This document shows, in pieces, positions 18,564 through 26,585 of a stretch of DNA of 64,000 bases (positions within the stretch are counted from its first letter, which is position 1; each line of letters begins with the position of its first letter). The stretch lies in contig JAEUHC010000015.1 of NCBI GenBank assembly GCA_016794785.1, positions 1 to 64,000 on the forward strand, in the 5' to 3' direction. The stretch comes from Opitutaceae bacterium. Lineage in GTDB: Bacteria > Verrucomicrobiota > Verrucomicrobiia > Opitutales > Opitutaceae. A model generated the notes under the pieces. The model worked only from the letters and a program-made list of their open reading frames with translations. It made no database searches and was not told where the DNA came from. The position numbers and the translations under genes were made by a program.

Positions 18564-20536
18564 CCAAGCCCACCCATCAGGCGGACGCCGTCGCGGCCCG
18601 CACCGCGGCGTTGTTTGAACTGTCGCAAAACGAAATCCATCGGCGCGCGGATCGGCTCTTTGCGAATCTGATGATCGTCCAGTGGCTGGCCGGGATCGGC
18701 GCAGCGCTGTGGATTTCACCCAAGACCTGGATCGGCGCCACGAGCCAGACGCATTGGCACGTGTGGGCGGCCATTTTCCTGGGCGGTGCGATCACGGGCT
18801 TGCCGGTTTATTTCGCGTGGCATCGGCCGGGCCGGGTGCTCACGCGCCATACGATTGCTGTCGCCCAGATGCTCATGTCGGCGCTGTTGATCCATCTGAC
18901 CGGCGGGCGCATTGAGACGCATTTCCATGTCTTTGGATCGCTGGCGTTCTTTGCGTTCTACCGTGATTGGCGCGTGCTGCTGACGGCCACGGTGGTGGTG
19001 GCGCTCGATCATGCGGTGCGCGGGATATACTGGCCGCTGTCGGCCTTTGGCGTGCTGACCACCAGCCCTTGGCGCTGGATCGAGCATGCCGGATGGGTCG
19101 TCTTTGAGGACACGTTCCTCTTCCTGATGATTCGCCAGAGCATCAAGGACATGTTTGAAGTCGCCGCCCGCCGGGCGGGACTCGAGGCGCTCAATGCGAG
19201 CATCGAACATCAGGTTGCGGTGCGGACCTCCGAGCTCGTGGCTGCGAACCAGGAAATCAGGGCCGGTGAACACCGCCTGCGCACGATATTGGAAACTCAG
19301 TCCCAGTGCGTGAAGCAAGTCGCGGCCGATGGCACGTTGCTGGCGATGAATCGCGCCGGCTTGGCCTTCGTCGAGGCGGATTCAATCGAACAGGTCGTGG
19401 GCGGCTGTGTGTATCGCATCGTGGCGCCGGAGCATCGGGAGATGTTCCGAGCATTGAACGAGGCGGTGTTTCGAGGAGAGAACAGGACCTCGGAATTTGA
19501 AATCATCGGGCTCAAGGGCACGCGTCGCTGGATGCAAACCCACGCCTGCGCATTGCGGGATCTGGACGGCAATATCATCTCACACCTTGCGGTGACGGGC
19601 GACATTACGGAGCGGAAACGTGCGGAGGCTGAGCTGGCGAAAGCGCATGAGGAGCTGCTGACCACCTCGCGCATGGCCGGCATGGCGGAGGTCGCGACCG
19701 GCGTGCTGCACAATGTCGGCAACGTCCTCAACAGTGTGAATGTCTCGGCCACGGTGGTCGCGGACGCCGTGCGGAAATCCCGCGGGGCGAACCTGTCGAA
19801 AGTAGCCGCGATGCTGCGCGAGCACGAGGCGGAGCTCGGCACCTTCATCACCATGGACCCTAAGGGCCGGCAGGTGCCGGCGTTCCTGGGGCTGCTGGCG
19901 GAGAACCTGGGCACGGAGCGCGCGACGATCCTGCAGGAGCTGGAGCAGCTGCAGAAGAACCTGCAGCACATCAAGGACGTGGTCTCGATGCAGCAGTGCT
20001 ACGCGAAGGTCTCGGGGGTCACGGAGACGGTGAATCTGGGCGGGCTGCTGGCCGACACGCTGGACATGAACGCGGCGTCTTTCCAGCGCCACGACGTCGA
20101 GATTGTGCGCGAGTTCGAGACGGTGCCGCCGGTGTCGACGGACAAGCACAAGCTGCTGCAGATCCTTGTGAATCTGGTCCGCAACGCGAAGCAGGCCTGC
20201 GACGAGTCGGGCCGCGCCGACAAGCGCATCACGCTGCGGCTCACGGCGGCGGCTGGCTGCGTTCGTGTCAGCGTGGCGGACAATGGCGTGGGCATCCCGC
20301 CCGAGAACCTGGGGCGGATCTTCAATCACGGGTTTACCACGAAGAAGACCGGCCATGGCTTCGGCCTGCACAGCAGCGCCAACGCGATCAAGGAGATGGG
20401 CGGCACGCTCACCGTCCACAGCGATGGTCCCGGCCTCGGCACCACTTTCACGGTCACGCTCCCCGTTTCACCCACGCGGCCGGGATCGAGCGGAAATACC
20501 GCCGCATGTTTTCCTAAAAACCTCATCTCAGTATGA
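18560..20536 (+). CDS. Polytopic membrane histidine kinase with PAS and LHNVGN box
   Basis: 658 residues. About six N-terminal membrane segments include the conserved stretch GGRIETHFHVFGSLAFFAFY and then RDWRVLLTATVVVALDH. A coiled coil, one PAS domain (ILETQSQCVKQVAADGTLLA) and a kinase core with GVLHNVGNVLNSVNV (His384) and HGFTTKKTGHGFGLH follow. The histidine-rich FHVFGS membrane motif hints at a metal or haem site, but this is only inference. The core is nearly identical to that of 15466-17865. The ATG at 18560 gives an ATGA overlap with redB; the next gene overlaps the same way at 20533. Confidence 0.91.
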   Translation: MTKPTHQADAVAARTAALFELSQNEIHRRADRLFANLMIVQWLAGIGAALWISPKTWIGATSQTHWHVWAAIFLGGAITGLPVYFAWHRPGRVLTRHTIAVAQMLMSALLIHLTGGRIETHFHVFGSLAFFAFYRDWRVLLTATVVVALDHAVRGIYWPLSAFGVLTTSPWRWIEHAGWVVFEDTFLFLMIRQSIKDMFEVAARRAGLEALNASIEHQVAVRTSELVAANQEIRAGEHRLRTILETQSQCVKQVAADGTLLAMNRAGLAFVEADSIEQVVGGCVYRIVAPEHREMFRALNEAVFRGENRTSEFEIIGLKGTRRWMQTHACALRDLDGNIISHLAVTGDITERKRAEAELAKAHEELLTTSRMAGMAEVATGVLHNVGNVLNSVNVSATVVADAVRKSRGANLSKVAAMLREHEAELGTFITMDPKGRQVPAFLGLLAENLGTERATILQELEQLQKNLQHIKDVVSMQQCYAKVSGVTETVNLGGLLADTLDMNAASFQRHDVEIVREFETVPPVSTDKHKLLQILVNLVRNAKQACDESGRADKRITLRLTAAAGCVRVSVADNGVGIPPENLGRIFNHGFTTKKTGHGFGLHSSANAIKEMGGTLTVHSDGPGLGTTFTVTLPVSPTRPGSSGNTAACFPKNLISV

Positions 20537-22002
20537 ATGCTCCCGCACCTGCTCCCTGTCCCCCAAACCGCCGCATCCTCGTCATCGACGACAACCGGGC
20601 GATTCATGACGATTTCAAGAAAATCCTCGGAGCCAGCGCCTCCACCACGGGCGCGCTGGATGACGCGGAGGCCGCGCTGTTCGGCGATGATGGCCCCAAG
20701 GCCACGAGCCTCGGGTTCGAGGTCGATTCGGCCATGCAGGGCAGGGAGGGCTTGGAGCGGGTGCAGCAGGCCTTGGCGGAGGGGCGGCCCTACGCGATGG
20801 CGTTTGTGGACATGCGCATGCCCCCGGGCTGGGACGGCGTGGAGACGATCGCCAAGATCTGGGCGGCCTATCCCGATTTGCAGGTCGTGGTCTGCACGGC
20901 CTACTCGGACTACTCGTGGGACGAGATGATTGCCACGCTTGGGCAGTCCGACCGGCTGTTGATTCTGAAAAAGCCCTTCGATGTGGTGGAGGTGCTTCAG
21001 ATGGCCAACGCCCTCGTCGGCAAATGGGAGCTGCTGCAGCAGACGCGCACGCACGTCGATGAACTCGAGGCCCGCATCCGCGAGCGCACGCAGGCGCTCG
21101 AGGGCGCGAACTTCGCGCTCCAGACCGAAATCGCGGACCGCAACAAGATGGAGCTCCAGCTGCGCCATGCGCAGAAGATGGAATCCATCGGCCAGCTCGC
21201 CGCCGGCATCGCGCACGAGATCAACACGCCGACCCAATACATCGGGGACAACACGCGCTTCGTGCAGGATGCCTGCGTTGATCTGCTGGCCATCGTCGGC
21301 AGCCTGGCCCCGCTCACGGCGCCGGACGCCGCGCCGCCCACCGCCGCTTGGCTCGCCCAGTTTCGCGAGCAGGCCGCCAAGGCCGATCTGGAATATCTGG
21401 CGGAGGAGATCCCCAAGGCGATCGCGCAATCCCTCGATGGCGTCGCCCGCGTCGCGAAGATCGTGCGGGCGATGAAGGAGTTTTCCCACCCCGGCACCGC
21501 GGAGAAGACCCCGATCGATCTCAACCATGCGATCGACAGCACGCTCACCGTCGCCACCACGGAGTGGAAATACGTCGCGGAGCTGGTCACGGATTTCGAT
21601 GCCTCCCTGCCGCCGGTGCCCTGCCTGCCGGGCGAGTTTAACCAGGTCATCCTCAATCTCGTCGTCAACGCCTGCCACGCCATCACCGATGTGGTGGGCC
21701 CGAACGCCGCGGGCAAGGGCACCATCACGCTCAGCACCCGGCGCGACGGCGAGTGGGCCGAGGTGCGCGTGCGCGACAGCGGCACGGGCATCCCGGAGCA
21801 CGCGCGGGCGCGCATCTTCGATCCATTCTTCACCACCAAGGGGGTGGGCAAAGGCACCGGCCAGGGCCTCGCCATCGCCCACGCGGTGATCGTGGAAAAG
21901 CACGGCGGCACCATCCATTTCGAGACCGAAATGGGGCAGGGCACGACCTTCATCATCCGCATCCCCCTCCAACCCGCCGCCGCCGCGCGCCAAGCCGCAT
22001 GA
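20533..22002 (+). CDS. REC-HisKA-HATPase histidine kinase
   Basis: 489 residues. The N-terminal receiver (ILVIDDNRAIHDDFKKIL, Asp93 in MAFVDMRMPPGWDG, Lys in LILKKPFD) carries an insertion after helix 1 (ASTTGALDDAEAALFGDDG). A coiled coil leads to a HisKA with AAGIAHEINTPTQYIGDN (His228), a long helical insert, and a HATPase (DSGTGIPEHARARIFDPFF, GTGQGLAIAHAVI). There is no PAS or membrane segment. Overlaps on both sides (ATGA at 20533 and 21999) place it inside one translational chain with redB, the upstream kinase and two REC-output proteins. It could relay phosphate from the LHNVGN kinase onwards. Confidence 0.92.
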   Translation: MNAPAPAPCPPNRRILVIDDNRAIHDDFKKILGASASTTGALDDAEAALFGDDGPKATSLGFEVDSAMQGREGLERVQQALAEGRPYAMAFVDMRMPPGWDGVETIAKIWAAYPDLQVVVCTAYSDYSWDEMIATLGQSDRLLILKKPFDVVEVLQMANALVGKWELLQQTRTHVDELEARIRERTQALEGANFALQTEIADRNKMELQLRHAQKMESIGQLAAGIAHEINTPTQYIGDNTRFVQDACVDLLAIVGSLAPLTAPDAAPPTAAWLAQFREQAAKADLEYLAEEIPKAIAQSLDGVARVAKIVRAMKEFSHPGTAEKTPIDLNHAIDSTLTVATTEWKYVAELVTDFDASLPPVPCLPGEFNQVILNLVVNACHAITDVVGPNAAGKGTITLSTRRDGEWAEVRVRDSGTGIPEHARARIFDPFFTTKGVGKGTGQGLAIAHAVIVEKHGGTIHFETEMGQGTTFIIRIPLQPAAAARQAA

Positions 22003-23207
22003 AAAAAAGAATCCTCTTTGTGGACGACGAGCCCCTCGTGCTCCAAGGGCTGCAGCGCATGCTCCGACCCATGCGGGACGAGTGGGAGATGCAGTTCGCC
22101 GACAGCGGGACCAAGGCTCTCGAGCTCATGGCCGTCGCGCCCTGCGATGTGGTCATCTCCGACATGCGGATGCCCGGCATGAACGGCGCCGAGCTCCTCG
22201 GCCGCGTGATGCAGCTCTATCCCCGGACGGTGCGGTTGATCCTCTCCGGCCATGCGGACAAGGAACTCATCCTGAAGTGTGTCGGATCCACGCACCAGTT
22301 TCTCTCGAAGCCCTGCGATCCGGAGGCCATCCGCGCGACGGTGCGGCGGGCGGCGGCCAATGACGACGCCCTGCAAAGCGACACGCTGAAACAGCTCGTC
22401 GGCCGCATGGGCCGCCTGCCCAGCATCCCGACGCTCTACACCGAGATCATCGACGCGCTCAACGATCCCGATGTCACGCTCGACACGATCGGGCGCATTG
22501 TCGGCAAGGACATCGCGATGACCGCGCAGATTCTGAAGCTGGTCAATTCGGCCTTCTTCGGCCTGCGCCGGCAGGTCTCCAGTCCCGCGGAGGCGGCGAA
22601 CTACCTCGGGCTCGAAACGCTTCGCTCGCTCGTGCTTTCCATCAACGCCTTCTCCCAATTCGACGATGTCTCGATCGAGGGGTTCTCCTTTCCGGAGCTG
22701 TGGACGCACAGCCTCGATACCGGCGCCGCGGCCAAGGCCATCGCCTTGCTGGAGGGCGCCGATCACAAACTGGCCGACGAGGCGTTTGTCGCCGGGCTGC
22801 TGCACGACACCGGCAAGGTCGTCCTCGCGGCGAACTGTCCCGGTGAGTATGCCGAGGTCCTCCGGCTGATCGCCCATGAGAAGATCGCTCCCTGCGAGGC
22901 TGAGCAGCGGGTCTTCGGCGTGACCCACTCCGATGTGGGCGGCTACCTCCTGGGCCTTTGGGGGCTGCCGGTCACGGTCGTCGAAGCCATCGCCTTTCAC
23001 CACCGGCCGGCGAGCGCGGTCGTGCAGGCTTTCTGCCCGCTGACGGCGGTCCATGTGGCCGATGCGCTCGTGCATCATGCCAGCACCCCGTGCCCGGCGG
23101 ATGACCCGCGGGTGGACGAAGCCTATCTCCGGACCCTCGGTCTCGAGTCGCGCCTGCCGATCTGGCGCGAGAATTTCCAACCGAAAGAAATCCCAGCTGC
23201 CCTATGA
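21999..23207 (+). CDS. Response regulator with HDOD output domain
   Basis: 402 residues. The receiver (ILFVDDEPLVLQGLQRML, Asp55 in VVISDMRMPGMNG, Lys in FLSKPCD) is followed by an HDOD domain at residues ~135-340 (LPSIPTLYTEIIDALNDP, KLVNSAFFGL, YLGLETLRSLVLSI, GLLHDTGKVVLA). HDOD proteins are HD-superfamily members, usually without enzyme activity, used in signalling complexes. The ATG at 21999 overlaps the previous stop; the frame extending upstream to 21753 lies inside the kinase gene and is not used. The next gene overlaps by ATGA. Confidence 0.93.
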   Translation: MKKRILFVDDEPLVLQGLQRMLRPMRDEWEMQFADSGTKALELMAVAPCDVVISDMRMPGMNGAELLGRVMQLYPRTVRLILSGHADKELILKCVGSTHQFLSKPCDPEAIRATVRRAAANDDALQSDTLKQLVGRMGRLPSIPTLYTEIIDALNDPDVTLDTIGRIVGKDIAMTAQILKLVNSAFFGLRRQVSSPAEAANYLGLETLRSLVLSINAFSQFDDVSIEGFSFPELWTHSLDTGAAAKAIALLEGADHKLADEAFVAGLLHDTGKVVLAANCPGEYAEVLRLIAHEKIAPCEAEQRVFGVTHSDVGGYLLGLWGLPVTVVEAIAFHHRPASAVVQAFCPLTAVHVADALVHHASTPCPADDPRVDEAYLRTLGLESRLPIWRENFQPKEIPAAL

Positions 23208-24352
23208 ACAAAAAAATCCTCTGCGTCGACGACGACGCCAACATCCTCGCCGGCTTCCAGCGGAACCTGCGCAAACAGTTCGATCTCACCATCGCGCTCG
23301 GCGGCGAGCAGGGCCTGGCGGCCCTCGAGGCCGACGGACCCTTTGCCGTGGTCGTGGCCGACATGCAGATGCCGGGGATGAATGGCATCCAGTTCCTCAC
23401 GCGCGTGGAGCATGCCGCGCCCGACACGGTGCGCGTGATGCTGACCGGCAATGCGGACCAGAAGACCGCGATGGATGCGGTCAACGAAGGCCACGTCTTC
23501 CGCTTCCTCACCAAGCCCTGCTCGCCGGAGGCGCTCGCCGCGACGCTCGAGGCCGCGCTCGGGCAGCACCGCCTGATCACCGCCGAGCGCGACATCCTCG
23601 AGCGCACCCTCAACGGCACGACCAAGGTGCTCGGGGACATCCTCTCCATCATGGACCCGGTCGCCTTCGGGCTCGGGCAAAAGCTGCGCGACTGCATGCG
23701 CGCCTGCGCCGCGCACCTGAAGATCGCCCAGACGTGGGATCTCGAGCTCGCCGCCATGCTCTGCCAGATCGGCTACGTGGCCATCCCGGCGCGCGTGCTC
23801 GCAAACTACCGCGGGCATCTGCCGCTCAAGCCCGAGGAGAAGGACATGCTCGCCCGCGTCCCGCGCACCGGCAGCGATCTGCTGGCCAACATCCCGCGCC
23901 TCGAGGGCGTCAGCCGCATCGTGCATTATCAGCAGAAGAATTTCGACGGCACCGGCTTTCCGAACGACAGCGTGAAAGGGGAGGAGATTCCCCTCGGCTC
24001 CCGGCTCCTGCGCGTGCTGGCCGACATGCTCGCGCTGGAATCGCACGGCCAGGCGCGGGGCAAGGCCCTGGCCGAGCTCAAGACCCGCACCGGCCACTAC
24101 GACCCCCGCATGCTCGAGATCGTGGCCGCCTGTTTCGCCGTGCCGGAGGGCACCTCCGAGCAGCCGCACACGACCGTCATGGAGGTCACGCTCCAGGGGC
24201 TGTGCGTGAACCACATGCTCGTGGAGAAAATCGAGACCAAAGACGGCGTGATGATCATGGGCGCAGGCACGCTGATCACGCCGATGCTGCTGGAGAAGCT
24301 GCGGAACTTCGCGACCGTCGTCGGCGTGCGCGAGCCGATCTGCGTGGTCTGA
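23204..24352 (+). CDS. Response regulator with degenerate HD-GYP domain
   Basis: 382 residues. The receiver (ILCVDDDANILAGFQRNL, Asp53 in VVVADMQMPGMNG, Lys in FLTKPCS) precedes an HD-GYP-like domain. Where active HD-GYP enzymes have a HDIGKIGIP-type motif this protein has LCQIGYVAIP, and where they have HHERxDGxGYP it has HYQQKNFDGTGFP. The metal-binding His-Asp pair is thus absent, so cyclic-di-GMP hydrolysis is unlikely. A C-terminal ~70-residue extension (VMEVTLQGLCVNHMLVEKI) is not recognised. It is the last gene of the overlapping chain and follows the HDOD regulator by ATGA. Confidence 0.9.
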   Translation: MNKKILCVDDDANILAGFQRNLRKQFDLTIALGGEQGLAALEADGPFAVVVADMQMPGMNGIQFLTRVEHAAPDTVRVMLTGNADQKTAMDAVNEGHVFRFLTKPCSPEALAATLEAALGQHRLITAERDILERTLNGTTKVLGDILSIMDPVAFGLGQKLRDCMRACAAHLKIAQTWDLELAAMLCQIGYVAIPARVLANYRGHLPLKPEEKDMLARVPRTGSDLLANIPRLEGVSRIVHYQQKNFDGTGFPNDSVKGEEIPLGSRLLRVLADMLALESHGQARGKALAELKTRTGHYDPRMLEIVAACFAVPEGTSEQPHTTVMEVTLQGLCVNHMLVEKIETKDGVMIMGAGTLITPMLLEKLRNFATVVGVREPICVV

Positions 24353-24377
24353 TGCCGGCGGCCCTTTGCCTTCGGGC

Positions 24378-24453
24378 TGTCATGGCGAGGAGCGGAGCGA
24401 CGAAGCCATCCGGCTGGATTGCCACGGCGCGCTGCGCGCACCTCGCAATGACA
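24378..24453. repeat. GTCATTGCGAG-type inverted-repeat element, copy 1
   Basis: The element has ends TGTCATGGCGAGG and CCTCGCAATGACA (12 of 13 complementary) around an interior containing GCGGAGCGACGAAGCCATCC. Related copies sit at 26456-26543 and about 28013-28113. Imperfect 30-base direct repeats flank it (24349-24378 and 24459-24488, about 24 matches); the first includes the stop codon of the preceding gene. It resembles a small non-autonomous repeat; no transposase is nearby. Confidence 0.75.
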
Positions 24454-24494
24454 AAGGGCTGATGCCAGCGTCCTTTTGCCTTTGGCTTCTTCGT

Positions 24495-24541
24495 TGCAGG
24501 CCCGCCGCTGGGCGGGTGCCCGGCCAGCGGCCGGGCCTGCA
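24495..24541. repeat. Compact GC-rich inverted repeat
   Basis: Arms beginning TGCAGGCCCGCCGCTGG and ending CCAGCGGCCGGGCCTGCA are separated by a few bases, so the element folds into one long hairpin. It lies between two convergent genes, the HD-GYP-like regulator and leuB. No T-run follows, so a terminator role is possible but unproven; it more likely belongs to the REP-like repeats common in the window. Confidence 0.6.
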
Positions 24542-24607
24542 GTCTGAAAACCAGGTGACGTTGATCGGGGAAGGCGGCGAGAAGGGCCGCCCTTTCTCAG
24601 CGCCGCC

Positions 24608-25708
24608 TCAGAGCCGCGCAATGATCGCGTCGGCCATCGCCTTGGTGCCGACGCTCGGCTTGCCAAAGGCGATGTCGCCCGTCCGCGTGCCGCTGGTGAC
24701 GGCGCTGCGCACGGCCGTCTCGATGCGTTTCGCGATGGCGTCGAGGCCGAAGCTGAAGCGCAGCATGAGCGCGACGGAGAGGATCTGCGCGCAGGGATTG
24801 GCGATGCCCTTGCCCGCGATGTCGGGCGCCGTGCCGCCGGCGGGCTCGTAGAGGCCGAAGGGCAGGCCGAGGGAATTTTTGCCCGCGCCCAGCGAGGCCG
24901 ACGACAGCATGCCGAGCGATCCGCAGATGACGGCCATCTCGTCCGAGAGGATGTCGCCAAACATGTTCTCGGTCACGAACACGTCGAACTGGTTCGGGTC
25001 GCGCGCGAGCTGCATCGCGGCGTTGTCCACATACATGTGGGTGAGCGCGAGGTCGGGCGCGTGCTGCGCGCAATAGTCGGTCACAGTCTTGCGCCAGAGC
25101 ACGGAAGTCTCGAGCACGTTGGCCTTGTCCACGGAGCAGAGTTTCTTCTTCCGCGCGCGGGCCGTCGTGATCGCGACTTGGAGGATGCGTTCGATCTCGG
25201 ACTTCTTGTAAACCATCGTGTCGATGGACTGCACGTCGCCGTCGGCGAGGGTGGTCGTGGTCTTGGGCTGGCCGAAATAAACGCCGCCGGTGAGCTCGCG
25301 GATGCAGACGATGTCGATGCCGTCCGGGATGCGCTCGGTCTTGAGCGGCGAGGCGTCGGTGAGCTCGCGGTAGAGCAGGCCGGGGCGGATGTTGGCGAAA
25401 AGCGTGAAGTGCTTGCGCAGCGGGAGTAGCGCGGCGCGCTCGGGCTGCTCCTTGGGCGGGAGCTTCTCCCACTTGGGGCCGCCGACGGAGCCGAAGAGGA
25501 TGGCGTCGGACTCGCTGCACAGCTTGAGCGTGGAGTCGGGGAGGGCCTTGCCGTGGTTGTCGATGCCGGCGCCGCCGACGTCGGCCTTGGTGTAGGCGAG
25601 GGTGAGGTTTTCCTGCTTCGCGACGTGCTCGAACACGCGCAAGGCCTCGGTCATCACCTCGGGCCCGATGTAGTCTCCAGCAAGGACGGCAAACTTGAGT
25701 GTCGGCAT
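24608..25708 (-). CDS. leuB: 3-isopropylmalate dehydrogenase
   Basis: The 366-residue enzyme oxidatively decarboxylates 3-isopropylmalate to 2-oxoisocaproate with NAD+ in leucine synthesis (EC 1.1.1.85). The sequence shows the N-terminal [19 protein letters not shown], the LeuB-specific loop [25 protein letters not shown], the active-site region [13 protein letters not shown], and the family signature [20 protein letters not shown] followed by [14 protein letters not shown]. The start MPTLKFAVL at 25708 was chosen over an upstream in-frame ATG that adds 19 non-homologous residues. No other leu genes are in the window, so it is a solitary copy here. Confidence 0.97.
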   Translation of the reverse strand: MPTLKFAVLAGDYIGPEVMTEALRVFEHVAKQENLTLAYTKADVGGAGIDNHGKALPDSTLKLCSESDAILFGSVGGPKWEKLPPKEQPERAALLPLRKHFTLFANIRPGLLYRELTDASPLKTERIPDGIDIVCIRELTGGVYFGQPKTTTTLADGDVQSIDTMVYKKSEIERILQVAITTARARKKKLCSVDKANVLETSVLWRKTVTDYCAQHAPDLALTHMYVDNAAMQLARDPNQFDVFVTENMFGDILSDEMAVICGSLGMLSSASLGAGKNSLGLPFGLYEPAGGTAPDIAGKGIANPCAQILSVALMLRFSFGLDAIAKRIETAVRSAVTSGTRTGDIAFGKPSVGTKAMADAIIARL

Positions 25709-25881
25709 GTGAAAACGCGCAGACTGCCAAGCGCCGCCCCGCAGTGGCAAGCGCGGGATTATCACGCGACGCCCGAATCAGGCCCGAATGCCGCGGATTC
25801 CCGCCGGAAGTCAGCTGGCATAGTCGTAGGGTCGGAATGGGTCCGGCTACCCCGGAGCTTGGTCCTAGACGCACTACAAGC

Positions 25882-26157
25882 TCAGAGCTGCCGATAGACT
25901 TCCGAGCGATGCTGGATGCGGTAGATGCGCACGACACCCTGCGGATGATAGACCCAATAAAGAATCCGATAATCTCCGATGCGGAGCTTGCACAGTCCCG
26001 CCAAGTCATCAGGCATCCCGACCAATCGGCGATGAACCGCCGTTGTTGCGTGTTCAGCCAGCCACACGATCTTGCGCTCGACGCTTGCCCCGATGGCGGC
26101 ATCCAGCGCCGCTAGCTGGGCATCGGCCTGCGACCCTATTTCGACGCGGTAGGCCAC
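25882..26157 (-). CDS. RelE/ParE-family toxin
   Basis: 91 residues from a GTG at 26157, beginning VAYRVEIGSQADAQLAALDA. The C-terminal half LVGMPDDLAGLCKLRIGDYR followed by ILYWVY and the closing HRSEVYRQL is the RelE/ParE pattern (R-(I/V)-G-(D/R)-YR...Y...HR..VY). RelE-type members cleave mRNA at the ribosome and ParE-type members poison gyrase; which applies cannot be told. The gene overlaps the upstream antitoxin ORF by 22 bases. An upstream in-frame start at 26364 would run through the antitoxin and is rejected. Confidence 0.85.
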   Translation of the reverse strand: MAYRVEIGSQADAQLAALDAAIGASVERKIVWLAEHATTAVHRRLVGMPDDLAGLCKLRIGDYRILYWVYHPQGVVRIYRIQHRSEVYRQL

Positions 26158-26330
26158 GAGACGTGACGGGGCTTCCACGCCTTGAACTTGCCAGCAGTGT
26201 CCTCGGCCCTCGCATCGCGCAACTCCGAGACGATCCCGGGAGACTGCGCGGTCAGCCAATCCTGCAACTCGTCCAGCGTCTCGACCGAAGAGAGCACGGA
26301 GACGGGAATCTCGACCATGGCATCTTTCAT
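26136..26330 (-). CDS. Antitoxin of the RelE/ParE pair
   Basis: 64 residues (MKDAMVEIPVSVLSSVETLD ... KPRHVSWPTASK). It lies directly upstream of, and overlaps, the toxin gene, the usual antitoxin-first order. The short acidic N-terminal half and basic C-terminal tail fit a small antitoxin, but no classical DNA-binding fold is evident. The call rests mainly on position and size. Confidence 0.75.
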   Translation of the reverse strand: MKDAMVEIPVSVLSSVETLDELQDWLTAQSPGIVSELRDARAEDTAGKFKAWKPRHVSWPTASK

Positions 26331-26455
26331 GGCCGCACGCTAGCGAACGACCCGGCGAAAACAAGTCCGGTGAAATCGTAACCCGATCTGAACTGAACGC
26401 AGGTTTGTCAGAAGCTCGGCCGCGTCTCCAAGTCGCGGGTCGGCTAGATTTTTTA

Positions 26456-26543
26456 TTGTCATTGCGAACCCGGCTCGGCGGACGCGGCCACCAATTTTAT
26501 ATCATAGCTGGATCGCATCGTCGCTCGGCTTCTCGCCTGACAA
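26456..26543. repeat. GTCATTGCGAG-type element, copy 2
   Basis: Ends TTGTCATTGCGA and CTCGCCTGACAA are near-complementary, and the interior includes GGATCGCATCGTCGCTCGGC, the reverse of the core seen in copy 1. The 26331-26585 gap holds otherwise only a 20-base match to the start of the broken toxin gene (26406-26425) and nothing else recognised. Confidence 0.7.
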
Positions 26544-26585
26544 CAGGAAATCAAGGCGCTCCATCCCACCGACCTGCCGCCGTGT

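Noticed and set aside
25800..25850. Short GTAG...CTAC match in the gap upstream of leuB
   Set aside because: The arms pair poorly and no second arm is present; too weak to list as a repeat.
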